Assembly (NCBI RefSeq): GCF_002163755.1
Contig: NZ_CP015863.1
Coordinates: 2,356,001 to 2,420,000 of the forward strand
DNA length: 64,000 bases
Reading direction: 5' to 3'
Origin: Vibrio campbellii CAIM 519 = NBRC 15631 = ATCC 25920
GTDB lineage: Bacteria > Pseudomonadota > Gammaproteobacteria > Enterobacterales > Vibrionaceae
Positions 7,788-17,843 of this stretch are shown here, piece after piece. Every line of letters begins with the position of its first letter. Within the stretch, counting starts at the first letter, position 1. Under the pieces are notes generated by a model. That model saw only the letters and a list, made by a program, of their open reading frames with translations, was not told the DNA's origin and ran no database searches. The position numbers were made by a program, and so were the translations under genes.

Positions 7788-9113
7788 ATGAGCGTTACTG
7801 TACCTACACAAACTCTTCCAATAACTAAAGAGCCACCTCACGTTAAAGCCGGTATGACAGCCACAGAATGGAAAGCGGCGACTAAGTTTGATAGCACTGA
7901 CTGGGGCTGGGTAATCATGAGCATCGGCATGGCTATCGGTGCTGGTATTGTTTTTCTTCCAGTAAAGGTGGGCGTACTTGGCATATGGGTATTTCTTGCC
8001 TCCGCGGTGATTGGTTATCCAGCGATGTACTTGTTCCAACGCCTATTCATTAACACGCTTTCCACCTCCCCGAAGTGTCAAGACTATGCGGGCGTCATCT
8101 CAGGCTACCTTGGCAATAAATGGGGCGCCTTATTAGGCGTGCTCTACTTCATCATGTTGGTGATTTGGGTATTCGTATATTCGACGGCAATCAATAATGA
8201 CTCAGCTTCTTTCCTACACAGCTTTGGTATCACTGAGGGGCTGTTGTCGGAAAACCCGTTGTATGGTCTAGCATTGGTTTGCGCTTTGGTAGCAATCGCA
8301 TCTCGTGGCGAAAAGATCTTATTTAAAGTCAGTACGGGCTTAGTGCTAATTAAGCTCTGTACCGTTGCCCTGTTGGGTTTCATGATGGTAGAAAAGTGGG
8401 ATTTAGCTAATGTTGGTACGGTACCAACGGCTGGTGCTGGCCTAAAAGATGCGATTGAACTGCTGCCGTTTACCCTTACCTCTATCTTGTTTATTCAAAG
8501 CTTGAGTCCGATGGTGATCTCTTACCGTTCGAAAGAAAAGTCTATTGAAGTTGCCCGTTTTAAAGCGATGCGTGCTATGAATATCGCTTTTGGCATTTTA
8601 TTTGTGACTGTGTTTTTCTACGCGATTTCTTTCACATTGGCGATGTCTCATGAACAAGCCGTCCGTGCAGCAAACGAAAACATCTCTGCGCTTGCGATGG
8701 TTGCTCAAGGCATGGGCGGCACTACTTTGAAGCTTCTTAGCTTGATGCTAAACATCTTCTCGGTGATGACTGCATTTTTCGGTGTGTACTTGGGTTTCCG
8801 CGACTCTTGCCAAGGCCTTGCCATGCTAGCGCTGAAAAAAGTGATGCCAGAAGAACAAATCAATCGGGATTTCGTCACCAAAGGCATCATCTTATTTGCC
8901 ATCCTAATGGCTTGGGGAGCAATCGTACTCAACTTACCAGTGTTAAGCTTCACTTCAGTATGCAGCCCTATCTTTGGTTTGATTGGCTGTTTGATTCCTG
9001 CTTACTTGGTGTATCAAGTGCCTTCTCTGCATAAATACAAAGGCGCTTCACTTTACCTGATCATCGCAACAGGCATCCTGCTTTGTATTTCACCATTCAT
9101 CGCATTTAGCTAA
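7788..9113 (+). CDS. cyuP: HAAAP-family amino acid permease (CyuP/YhaO-like, probable cysteine or serine uptake)
   Basis: A 441-residue inner-membrane permease of the hydroxy/aromatic amino acid permease family with about eleven membrane segments (for example WGWVIMSIGMAIGAGIVFLP near residue 40 and ILFAILMAWGAIVL near 375). Length and motifs (GAGIVFLPV, YRSKEKSIEVAR) agree with E. coli YhaO/CyuP, the cysteine importer paired with CyuA. The ATG at 7788 is preferred over an in-frame TTG at 7752 because AAAGAGAAA precedes it and the TTG falls inside the inverted repeat. It diverges from ridA-cyuA, which supports a shared role in cysteine uptake and breakdown. Confidence 0.87.
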   Translation: MSVTVPTQTLPITKEPPHVKAGMTATEWKAATKFDSTDWGWVIMSIGMAIGAGIVFLPVKVGVLGIWVFLASAVIGYPAMYLFQRLFINTLSTSPKCQDYAGVISGYLGNKWGALLGVLYFIMLVIWVFVYSTAINNDSASFLHSFGITEGLLSENPLYGLALVCALVAIASRGEKILFKVSTGLVLIKLCTVALLGFMMVEKWDLANVGTVPTAGAGLKDAIELLPFTLTSILFIQSLSPMVISYRSKEKSIEVARFKAMRAMNIAFGILFVTVFFYAISFTLAMSHEQAVRAANENISALAMVAQGMGGTTLKLLSLMLNIFSVMTAFFGVYLGFRDSCQGLAMLALKKVMPEEQINRDFVTKGIILFAILMAWGAIVLNLPVLSFTSVCSPIFGLIGCLIPAYLVYQVPSLHKYKGASLYLIIATGILLCISPFIAFS

Positions 9114-9145
9114 CGATTAGCATCACTAGTCGAACGATTCCTCTC

Positions 9146-9187
9146 ACCTCGGTTATTCATCTGTATGATTATGGCCGAGGTTTTCCT
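9146..9187 (+). terminator. Terminator after the permease gene
   Basis: A 7-bp stem ACCTCGG/CCGAGGT (9146-9152 with 9175-9181) with a long 22-base loop and a T-rich tail follows. Confidence 0.55.
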
Positions 9188-9338
9188 TTTCACTCATTTA
9201 CCTACCCATTCCGTTTTATATCTGAGACAAAATCACTCCCAACCTATATTTAGGTTAATTTCCGTGCTTCGACGCACACTTTTTCGACAATTTTCTACTA
9301 CGTTCAGCGGGTAATCTAAATCCGACATAGGAAACGAC

Positions 9339-10037
9339 ATGAATAGATATATGGCAGAGTTTTTTGGTACTTTTTGGTTGGTACTTGGTGGTTGTGGTAG
9401 TGCAGTATTAGCTGCTGGCTTCCCAGATGTAGGCATTGGTCTACTGGGCGTTTCTCTTGCTTTCGGTCTAACCGTTCTTACTATGGCATTTGCAATTGGC
9501 CATATCTCAGGTTGTCACCTAAACCCAGCAGTCACCATCGGTTTGTGGGCCGGCGGTCGCTTTGATACTAAAGACGTTGTGCCTTACATCATCGCACAAG
9601 TGATTGGTGGTGTGATTGCGGGTGGCATACTTTACGTGATCGCAACTGGTCAAGCGGGCTTTGACGTGGTTGGTTCTGGCTTTGCTGCGAACGGTTACGG
9701 CGCACATTCTCCAGGCCAATATTCAATGGTTGCGGCTTTAGTGACTGAAGTTGTGATGACGATGATGTTCCTTATCGTGATCATGGGTGCGACAGACAAA
9801 CGTGCACCACAAGGCTTTGCACCTATCGCTATCGGTCTATGTTTGACACTGATTCACCTAATCAGCATCCCTGTGACAAACACATCGGTTAACCCAGCGC
9901 GTAGTACTGGTGTTGCGGTATTTGTTGGCGACTGGGCGGTTTCTCAGCTTTGGCTATTCTGGGTAGCACCAATCGTTGGTGGTATTCTAGGCGCACTTAT
10001 CTACAAGAACCTTTTAGGTACAGAATCAAACGATTAA
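9339..10037 (+). CDS. aqpZ: Aquaporin Z
   Basis: A 232-residue water channel of the MIP family. Both pore motifs are intact: HLNPAVTIGLW (NPA at residues 62-64) and SVNPARSTG (second NPA near residue 187). Six membrane segments are apparent, and the selectivity-filter pattern is of the water-specific AqpZ type (Arg directly after the second NPA, His in LIHLISIPV). The ATG follows AGGAAACGAC. It is a single-gene unit ending at an intrinsic terminator which here also marks the left boundary of an accessory island. Confidence 0.96.
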   Translation: MNRYMAEFFGTFWLVLGGCGSAVLAAGFPDVGIGLLGVSLAFGLTVLTMAFAIGHISGCHLNPAVTIGLWAGGRFDTKDVVPYIIAQVIGGVIAGGILYVIATGQAGFDVVGSGFAANGYGAHSPGQYSMVAALVTEVVMTMMFLIVIMGATDKRAPQGFAPIAIGLCLTLIHLISIPVTNTSVNPARSTGVAVFVGDWAVSQLWLFWVAPIVGGILGALIYKNLLGTESND

Positions 10038-10052
10038 TCGATTCTCGAATCT

Positions 10053-10087
10053 CAAGATCAAAAAAGCCGCTGAATTCAGCGGCTTTT
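10053..10087. terminator. Terminator, left copy of a 35-bp direct repeat bounding the RHS island
   Basis: A 35-bp sequence beginning CAAGATCA and containing the hairpin AAAAAGCCGCTGAATTCAGC plus its complement occurs here and, base for base in the same orientation, at 18223-18257. It ends aqpZ on one strand and the RHS gene on the other. Confidence 0.9.
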
Positions 10088-10095
10088 GTCTTTTC

Positions 10096-13000
10096 CTAAT
10101 CTCCTAATTGTGAATAAGGATAGATAGGATATGGTGCGACTAGTGCGCCTCCTGTAAATATAGCGGCAGGCAGCATTCCTGAGAAACTATAGGCTTGGAA
10201 CAAATGGTTGTGTATCGTTCCGGCCTCGATCCACAGTCCAGTTACATGGTCATATCCATGAAAACCAAATAACCTCGATACATCAGAGTTAAAGTAGTCA
10301 TGAACTTTAGACACCTTGTTTATAAATCGGCCAATTAATCCATTTTCTTGATACATATGTTTTCCCGAAGCCTCACTTGCCATACCAGCCTCGGTAAACC
10401 ACTTCGTACGAATTGGCTCTTTTTCCCATACAGTTGTTGATCCACGAGTACCATCCGTAAGTAAGTCTCCATCTACATTATATTTGCAAACTGAATTTGA
10501 ACCTCGAACTTCACAAGACCTTAACTTGTAGCGATCCGTAACATTTTTCATGTACTCAAAGCTAAGCACGACAACTTGTGATAATGCGGCAAATTTCGCA
10601 CCTTTTTCACATGAACCACCCGCGATCTCACCTGTAGCACAGCCACCAGCGGCAGCAACACTGACTTTTGTAGCAGCATCGGCAAAACTTTTTGTTGGCT
10701 TAAAGCCGTTATAGCCACCTATTGCACCAGTGATTGCACCAATAGCTGCACCTTTACCAACGCCAGCCCAGCTCTCACTGATAATTCCCCCACTAACAGC
10801 CCCGCCTGTAGCGCCACCGAGAGCTCCGGCAGCAATAGCATTGGTAAGGGAACCTGCAGAAAAGAAACTTGCACCCGCGTCAGCCAGTAACACGCTATAC
10901 ATACCACCACTTGCTACGGTAACTACGATCCCAGTTAAGATACCGACTATCTCTCTTGAGTAGCGAGAGGTAAATTCACGTACATCATTCCATTGACGTT
11001 TGAGTTCTTTTCTAATTCTCTTAAAGAAGTGACCAGAAGGATCGTTGTATTTAAGAGGGTTATTCAGAACATAACTGTATCGATTGAATGACTGACTGTT
11101 ATCAGGTGCCTGAATGTAAACATCCGCACTTATAAAACGAGCTAACGTTGAATCATACAAGCGGCCATTCATATGAATTAGGTCAACCTCATTCAGCATC
11201 TCATGCCCTGTAAATGCACGATTCAGCAATACGGGTTGTGGTAGCGACACACTGTCATTCTTCCATGCAAAGGCTCTTTCTTTGCCCCAAGGGTCATAGA
11301 GCTTACGGTCGACAATGTTGCCCCACATATCAGTGACCATATCTACTGATTTAAGCGCGTCTGTGTGGCTGTAGCGAATTTGACGATCTACGGATGCGTA
11401 ATTGCCTTGTCCATCAGTCTTCAACGAGTTGACATTTACAGCGACTAGACCATTAGCAGCATAAATGTATTGAGTTTGTAGCATATCTCCAGATGCAAGT
11501 TCTTTTAGCTCATAAAACTTACCGAGATACCACGTTGTGCTCCCATCGCTACTGTGCTTGCTGACCCGTTGATTCGACTCATCATATTTAAAATCAACCC
11601 AGCCTTGATCTTGTTGAATTCGAGAAGGCTTGTTAAAGCCAGTCCATTCAATTTTTCTCCCGCCGCCAGACAGCATATTTCCATTCGCATCATAGCGATA
11701 AATGTTCTCCCCAGCTTGGGTGACAGCATGCTTGTGTAGAGGGTCTGCGTAAATATAGTGACCGACGTCAGACTTATATTTGATGTTGCCATTCGATGCA
11801 TAAGACATCGAATATTTTTTATTAAATAACGGGTTCTCAGCATGCGCTCCGCCGACACCAAATAAATGATAATCCGTTAATCGATCTTGATCGTCGTAAT
11901 AGAAGTTTTCTTGAATATCATTTACAAGGTCACGGCGACTTTGAACGTTATCCATTCTGTCGTAGGTGTAGTGAACGCCACGTATCAGTTTGGAACCCTG
12001 TCTTGTATAAATATTGAGTAACTGGCCATTGCTCTCGTGATAATCGAAGCTATTAACCAAGCCATTCCCCAAAACCTCTGACGTTATTCGACCTTCAGCG
12101 TCCATATCATTGAGCTTCCAGTACGAAATTCGTCCAGCATCAGGATTGTCATCTTTCAGCGAGCTCAACGCATCTGACTCATCCTCAGATTGCTGAGCCA
12201 AACTTTGGTATTTTTGTGAGACTAGTTTTACTTGCTTAACAAGTTTAACCAGTTGCTCTGCCGCAAGCAGGTAACTATTTACGCGCTCCTCTGTTGCATC
12301 TTTAACATATTCGAGTCTATCAACCTCTTCAGAAAGCGAATTAAGCTCATCAAACATTTGACGCATTCTTTGATCATACAAGGGGTGATCCCTTTCCAGA
12401 TCAAAGGTCGCTAAACTTATGCTCCCATCATCAGAATAGTTACCGTAGTAAGCAATTTGATGTTGATTGACTAACCCTGATTCAATAGCAGCCCATTCCT
12501 CAAGACTCACCTCTCTTAATAGGTTACCTTCCACTTTAAGATGAAATTTAGGCTGCTGTACAACAGGGATTAATCCACTTCCGGAAACAATGACTGTTCT
12601 CGGTGATACTTTGAAGTAGCGTTCACCAAACTCGTTGATAAACATCTGCAATGGTCTAGTGTACAACTCTGCCATCATCTGACGAGCAAACGCCTCAGTC
12701 TCAGCCTCACCATCGAAAGAGATAAGCTGATCTTTGAGCGCCTGGTACTCATCTTTGCGTCGTTTGTAGAAGAATTGCTGCTCTTGAAGGTCTTTAATTT
12801 TTACTAAGTAGTCACTCGCTTTGTTTAGAGCCTCATTAATGAGAGGTTCAATTACATTACGATACTCATCAGCCGTGTAATTAACTTGAGCTTGCGAAAT
12901 ATCTCCCCAAACTTCCGTATTGATACCGGTTAACGGATCTCGCTTGTAGTTTAGAGTGAAGTTGTTAGGCCGATGCTCTCGAATTAACTGTCCGTTGCCG

Positions 13001-16000
13001 TCATACTCTAGATCTCGGGCAAAAGTATGTTCCGAAGTGATCGTTTCTTCACGCTCTAATAAGCCTAAATCGTTGTAGAAGAAATTTTTAACAAGTTCTC
13101 CTTCAACTTTCGCTTTTAAAAGGCCTCCCAACCAAACTCGTCCGTCCGCTCGGTCATAAACCCATGATTTAGTTGTTGACTGTGTTACTTCTTCCTCACC
13201 TTGTTTAACTTTCGACTCAACAATCTCAAAGATTTTTCGGCCTAGTTTGTCGTAGGTAAAGTAGGTACTTTGGCCTTTTGAATCCGTTTGTTGAACGAGT
13301 TGACCAAAACCATCGTATTGATAGCTCCACACCCCTAAATCAGGATCATCAACTAAAGACTTATTACCTTGAATATTATACTCGGTACGAACTGTTTCTC
13401 CTTCTGATGCAATAGCAGACTTCAACATACCGTTGGCGTAGAAGTCATAGGTAACTTTGCCACCATTAGGCTCCTGCTTCTCTAACTCCCAGCCCAATAC
13501 ATTCGTATAGGTTTTAGAAGTGCGGCCTTTAGCGTCTGTTTTAGTAACTGTAAATGGACTGTAAGAATAAGAGATCCAGCTGTCCTCTTTACCTGCTGGT
13601 CCAGGTTCTTTTATCGAAATGACTCTGCCCGAGTTGTCATACTGAGTGACGATATACTGAGGGATATCACCTTGATAATAAGGCTTTGAAGCAGAGACTA
13701 AATTACCAAATGCATCGTACTCTGAGTCAACAAAAACCCACTTACCATTTACCGATAAGGAAGCTCTTCTCACTTCTCGCTCTAAGAAATCAAAGAAACT
13801 AATCTTTTTGCCAGAGTTGTTTGATTGGTTGATGACACAGTAACTCGCCTTACTAACATCGAATAAGCAACGGCTGTCTGCTGCAGGTAAGCGACTTATC
13901 TCAGATTGTACAGAAGTGTTCGTTACGGCTATCTCAGCCTCTCGGCCAAAACCATCCAGTGTTGTCGAGGTCGACAGGCCATTTTCATCTACTTTCACGA
14001 CCACGCCTGACAATAAGTCAACCGTCTGAGAAGAAACATGTCCAGCTTGATTGGTTACTTCTGTGGTAACCGTGTTTCCAAGGTAAGAATGCTTAAATAA
14101 AGTCGAGCGAGTTTCTAACTGACCTCCATTGGTCGCCGTAATACTCTCTTTGGTAACGATGCCGTAGCCATCTCGTTCTTTGACAGTAGTCAATGAATAA
14201 GGTGTATTCGGTAATATCGTATGCTCGAGTAATAGGCCAGTTTCATTGTCATATTTAAACGTCGCCTCTTGAGAGATCCTACTACCGTCACTATGGATGT
14301 AAGTTGTTTTGGTCGAGTCGAGGAGTCCAATTAACCAAGCACCTATTTTGTTGACATACTTGTTTTCAGTAATTTCTACGAAAGTATCACTTTCTCCAGT
14401 AATAGGGTTTAGCCCTGTCGTCGTCGTTGTTATATTACCTACATTGAGGAATGCATCGACATCACTCTGCTCGACGATAACTGTACTCAATAACTCACCA
14501 CTCTCAGAGTATTGTGAATTCTTTCGTTTTGAGGTGTAGTACGCGAACGTACTGCCCGTTATTGGTGCCTCAACCCATTCGATGATCTCATCATATTCCT
14601 GTAAGGTGATCGCCTTCACAAATGTCGCTTGACCGGACAATTCTGATAATTCGCTATTCAAGTCATCTGAGACTGGTGTCATAGACCAAACTGGTATTTG
14701 ATTTTCTAGCGCCGTTGTTTGTTCTTCAACCAAAGAAAACTGTGTGGAAGGAATCATAATTGGCATCATTGGAGAGCCTCCAACAGGAACAAATTTATCC
14801 GCATCTGCTGCGTATTTTTTCCCCTTGTGCTCAACAAGCTTATAGCCAGTTAGGTATCTCTCTGCCGAAGAATGGAGTTGTTGGAGGCTCTTGACGATTT
14901 GCGTTGAGCTTAGTTCTGTTTGAAGCGTCTCAAATTCAAATTCGGCTTCGGATTTTTTATTAAGCTCTCTAAAGTTCCAAAAATCATTGGTACTACAGTC
15001 ACCACAATCATTTACCCACTTCTGCCCATTAGCAACATAGTCCGTTTGCTTTTTCAATGTGCCAGAGTAAGGAAACTGTGTATTAAACTGAAACTCTTGG
15101 TTTGAGGTATTTTTGCCATTGACGAAGCTTTTTTGACGAATCCATTCAAAACCGTTTCGCGCTAAACCATCCTTCGAACGCTTTGCTGGGCCATACTGAA
15201 ATAAGTAGTTGTTTTTTCCATATCCGTTGTCGGTTTCAAGACGATAAGCAACGGGGAAGGAGCCTGGCAAATTAAAAAGACCAGAGTTATCAGACTCAAA
15301 AGAGACATTAGGCGTATGATTGCCGTATGGTCCAAACCATACCGAAGAAGTGTGCCCTAAACCGTTGGTTACTTTTTCGAGCAATAATGGAGCATGGTTG
15401 CTTTGAGCTGCAGTTTGACACTCTAGGCGGTTAGATTTCTTTTTACAGAGTTCAAATCTACCGTCTTGGTTCAAATCCATGAACGAGTTAAAGCCACTCC
15501 CCCAATTATCAACATCAAATTCATACTGATGTTTGTAAATGTTGATGCACTTTACTTTGTTACCCACACCACGACAAAAGTCGGTAACACCGTCCTGATC
15601 CAAGTCAAGCCACCACCGTTTGTCAGAACTACCTAACTCTCCCATCCAGTGCTGGTTCTTCAGTAGCACAAAATCATCTTCAAATTTGTCTAATGTTCCG
15701 ATAGAACCAAGGGAGCATGTCAAATTTACAGCTTGACCTGCGTCGTTGTCCGTCATGCGACAGAAATCACTGGCGCCATCTCCGTTCACATCAACCCACC
15801 AACGAGAGTCAGGTTCACTGATAGAGCTGATTGGATAACCGATATTCTTTTGAAGTAAGTCTTTACCCGAGAAGGAAGTACATTTAATCGTTTTACCTTT
15901 CACAAAACAGAGTTCGCTACCACCATCACCATTTATATCGGCCCAATAAGTGTCTTTGGCTTGCCCCCACTCGATACCACGGACGTGCACTGAATCAGTC

Positions 16001-17349
16001 CACATACCGTCTTCTTTCGGTTCACTACACAAAAGCTCGTCGCCGATACGACGGCAATACTCTGGCACGCCATTACCATTCATATCCTTCCACCAACGAA
16101 AGTTCTTCATCCCTGAGTTCGATATATCCCAAGAATGCTGTGCCGTTGTATTATTTGAAAGAAAAGCGTCGCAAAGTAATTTGCCATTATCAATACGACA
16201 AAACTCAGCTTTGCTATCAGCGTTAATATCTAACCACCAGTGACTATGTTCATCTCCCCACTTACTGATATTGTAGGTACGGGCCACATTGGATTGAGAA
16301 ACATCCATATTACAAGTCAAGCCATGGGTATCCGTCTTACAGAAATCTCCGATGTTATTCCCATCAATATCAACCCACCAACTACGATTGGAATTACCCC
16401 AATCACTAGGGATCGTGCTTTTCCCCCAATGAGAAAAATCAATATTGGCGATGTTCTCACCAAAGAATATCTGACCTTTCACCGGGCTTTTAGTCGCCTT
16501 CCAATAAAATTTGGTGGCAGGCAAACAACTACCCGCCGCATTACAATATTTAATATTATCAATAAATGAAGTACCGATATTTTCCGTTATCTCTTTGTAG
16601 CTCAGTTGATAATAATTTTTGAGTTTATTATTTACATTAATATCAATTCTAACTAAGTTTGACTCAGAAGTCTGAACTCTCCCATCCATCTTAAAATGTT
16701 TTGTGGGAACAACCTTATTGACAAGACTGTAATTAAAGGCAATGTTAAAAGAATCGTAAGATATCGATGAGATTTGACCTAAATCATCATAGTTATAGGC
16801 GATACTCTCGGAATTTGGATTGCTTTTATATGAACTTAATAACCAGCTCTTAGAAAGGCTGTTATAACGATATTCTTCAACAGCCCCATTCTTGTCATGC
16901 TTTACGAAGTAGCTTGTCAGCGTACTTGAATCGCCATTCAAGGTAATTTTTGACTGACTGTCTATGTGTAAGCGGTATTTAGAACCATCCTTGCCAATTA
17001 CGCCCTCAGTGCCGATTAAGCGTGTACCATTCAAGCAAAAGTTATCAGCTAAGCTATAAGTTACGGAACTCGTTCCCCCTTCGATCGCTTGATGGTCACC
17101 ACATCTTTTTATCGAGGATAAGCCATTAAGTACAAACCCAGCCCCAAGAGTCGACCTTGCTGGCCCTGAGCTCGAATAACTTACCGCCAAACTCGGAGTA
17201 ATACCTCCTTTACCACTTGGGAAGGTAAGCGGTATTTGATAATACGCAACACCTTTATCTATCGATAACTCTCCGGGTAAGGTACCTATCGTTTGAGATA
17301 TCGCTGGCGTAGATAAACCTACAATTATTAAACCAAGCCAACTTTTCAT
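10096..17349 (-). CDS. Large exported SpvB/FG-GAP/RHS-repeat protein, probable polymorphic toxin
   Basis: A 2417-residue protein with a Sec signal peptide (MKSWLGLIIVGLSTPAISQ). The next domain resembles the SpvB / Tc-toxin TcB N terminus (residues about 25-320; ITPSLAVSYSSSGP, LGAGFVLNGLSSIKRCG). Seven FG-GAP/VCBS repeats follow at about 320-640, each with a DxNxDG-type loop and two cysteines, and then a TcB-mid-like part (NGLGHTSSVWFGPYGNH). YD/RHS repeats lie at about 1100-1500 and 1790-2060 with a helical charged insert between them. The RHS core ends NNPLKYNDPSGH near residue 2105. The last 310 residues are the variable tip: a Gly/Ala-rich hydrophobic stretch, then a region with KVHDYFNSD and FSGMLPAAIFTGGAL. 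No TcA partner, VgrG or immunity gene is downstream: the gene stops just before the aqpZ terminator. The tip activity is unknown. Confidence 0.88.
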   Translation of the reverse strand: MKSWLGLIIVGLSTPAISQTIGTLPGELSIDKGVAYYQIPLTFPSGKGGITPSLAVSYSSSGPARSTLGAGFVLNGLSSIKRCGDHQAIEGGTSSVTYSLADNFCLNGTRLIGTEGVIGKDGSKYRLHIDSQSKITLNGDSSTLTSYFVKHDKNGAVEEYRYNSLSKSWLLSSYKSNPNSESIAYNYDDLGQISSISYDSFNIAFNYSLVNKVVPTKHFKMDGRVQTSESNLVRIDINVNNKLKNYYQLSYKEITENIGTSFIDNIKYCNAAGSCLPATKFYWKATKSPVKGQIFFGENIANIDFSHWGKSTIPSDWGNSNRSWWVDIDGNNIGDFCKTDTHGLTCNMDVSQSNVARTYNISKWGDEHSHWWLDINADSKAEFCRIDNGKLLCDAFLSNNTTAQHSWDISNSGMKNFRWWKDMNGNGVPEYCRRIGDELLCSEPKEDGMWTDSVHVRGIEWGQAKDTYWADINGDGGSELCFVKGKTIKCTSFSGKDLLQKNIGYPISSISEPDSRWWVDVNGDGASDFCRMTDNDAGQAVNLTCSLGSIGTLDKFEDDFVLLKNQHWMGELGSSDKRWWLDLDQDGVTDFCRGVGNKVKCINIYKHQYEFDVDNWGSGFNSFMDLNQDGRFELCKKKSNRLECQTAAQSNHAPLLLEKVTNGLGHTSSVWFGPYGNHTPNVSFESDNSGLFNLPGSFPVAYRLETDNGYGKNNYLFQYGPAKRSKDGLARNGFEWIRQKSFVNGKNTSNQEFQFNTQFPYSGTLKKQTDYVANGQKWVNDCGDCSTNDFWNFRELNKKSEAEFEFETLQTELSSTQIVKSLQQLHSSAERYLTGYKLVEHKGKKYAADADKFVPVGGSPMMPIMIPSTQFSLVEEQTTALENQIPVWSMTPVSDDLNSELSELSGQATFVKAITLQEYDEIIEWVEAPITGSTFAYYTSKRKNSQYSESGELLSTVIVEQSDVDAFLNVGNITTTTTGLNPITGESDTFVEITENKYVNKIGAWLIGLLDSTKTTYIHSDGSRISQEATFKYDNETGLLLEHTILPNTPYSLTTVKERDGYGIVTKESITATNGGQLETRSTLFKHSYLGNTVTTEVTNQAGHVSSQTVDLLSGVVVKVDENGLSTSTTLDGFGREAEIAVTNTSVQSEISRLPAADSRCLFDVSKASYCVINQSNNSGKKISFFDFLEREVRRASLSVNGKWVFVDSEYDAFGNLVSASKPYYQGDIPQYIVTQYDNSGRVISIKEPGPAGKEDSWISYSYSPFTVTKTDAKGRTSKTYTNVLGWELEKQEPNGGKVTYDFYANGMLKSAIASEGETVRTEYNIQGNKSLVDDPDLGVWSYQYDGFGQLVQQTDSKGQSTYFTYDKLGRKIFEIVESKVKQGEEEVTQSTTKSWVYDRADGRVWLGGLLKAKVEGELVKNFFYNDLGLLEREETITSEHTFARDLEYDGNGQLIREHRPNNFTLNYKRDPLTGINTEVWGDISQAQVNYTADEYRNVIEPLINEALNKASDYLVKIKDLQEQQFFYKRRKDEYQALKDQLISFDGEAETEAFARQMMAELYTRPLQMFINEFGERYFKVSPRTVIVSGSGLIPVVQQPKFHLKVEGNLLREVSLEEWAAIESGLVNQHQIAYYGNYSDDGSISLATFDLERDHPLYDQRMRQMFDELNSLSEEVDRLEYVKDATEERVNSYLLAAEQLVKLVKQVKLVSQKYQSLAQQSEDESDALSSLKDDNPDAGRISYWKLNDMDAEGRITSEVLGNGLVNSFDYHESNGQLLNIYTRQGSKLIRGVHYTYDRMDNVQSRRDLVNDIQENFYYDDQDRLTDYHLFGVGGAHAENPLFNKKYSMSYASNGNIKYKSDVGHYIYADPLHKHAVTQAGENIYRYDANGNMLSGGGRKIEWTGFNKPSRIQQDQGWVDFKYDESNQRVSKHSSDGSTTWYLGKFYELKELASGDMLQTQYIYAANGLVAVNVNSLKTDGQGNYASVDRQIRYSHTDALKSVDMVTDMWGNIVDRKLYDPWGKERAFAWKNDSVSLPQPVLLNRAFTGHEMLNEVDLIHMNGRLYDSTLARFISADVYIQAPDNSQSFNRYSYVLNNPLKYNDPSGHFFKRIRKELKRQWNDVREFTSRYSREIVGILTGIVVTVASGGMYSVLLADAGASFFSAGSLTNAIAAGALGGATGGAVSGGIISESWAGVGKGAAIGAITGAIGGYNGFKPTKSFADAATKVSVAAAGGCATGEIAGGSCEKGAKFAALSQVVVLSFEYMKNVTDRYKLRSCEVRGSNSVCKYNVDGDLLTDGTRGSTTVWEKEPIRTKWFTEAGMASEASGKHMYQENGLIGRFINKVSKVHDYFNSDVSRLFGFHGYDHVTGLWIEAGTIHNHLFQAYSFSGMLPAAIFTGGALVAPYPIYPYSQLGD

Positions 17350-17360
17350 TTCACTGCCTT

Positions 17361-17660
17361 TTAATTAGATAATTCTGATATATTTTTTTCTAAATTAGTA
17401 ATTCGTTCATCAATAGAGTTTGAAGGTATATCTAAAGAATTTCCAACCGTTGAATCTTTCAATAATTCTGCTCTTAACATCTTTATTGAAATTTGATTTT
17501 CAATGTTCTCAATTGAACCTATCTTTATCTTCTTATCAAAAGTAAGAGTTTTTTTACTCTCATAACGATCTGAAGACTTATCCTTCTGTAAGGAAAATAA
17601 GGTAAAACTAATGACAATTAGCATTATAAAAAAAACAAAAAACCATATATTTTTGGTCAT
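17361..17660 (-). CDS. Small single-pass membrane protein upstream of the RHS gene
   Basis: A 99-residue product from the ATG at 17660 (a GTG two codons earlier is possible). It has an N-terminal membrane anchor (NIWFFVFFIMLIVISFTLF) followed by a charged helical domain ending in a short coiled coil (IDERITNLEKNISELSN). I do not recognise a family. It ends 11 bp before the RHS start on the same strand, so the two are probably one operon, and it may help export, anchoring or protection. The region is conspicuously AT-rich compared with neighbours, as expected for acquired DNA. Confidence 0.6.
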   Translation of the reverse strand: MTKNIWFFVFFIMLIVISFTLFSLQKDKSSDRYESKKTLTFDKKIKIGSIENIENQISIKMLRAELLKDSTVGNSLDIPSNSIDERITNLEKNISELSN

Positions 17661-17843
17661 CAACACATCTACAACTCAACAAACATAAATACGAGCAATA
17701 TAATAAACCCCAAAAATGAATGAAATTGATTTTATAAAAACTTAGACTTACACCTCAAAAAATACAAAAAAATTAATATTTTGCTTTGTTTTATAGATGA
17801 TGCAAATATGATAATAAATTCAAATACAAACATGGCTAGAAAT

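Noticed and set aside
10230..17300. Frameshift or decay in the very long RHS gene
   Set aside because: The 2417-codon frame is uninterrupted from signal peptide to tip.
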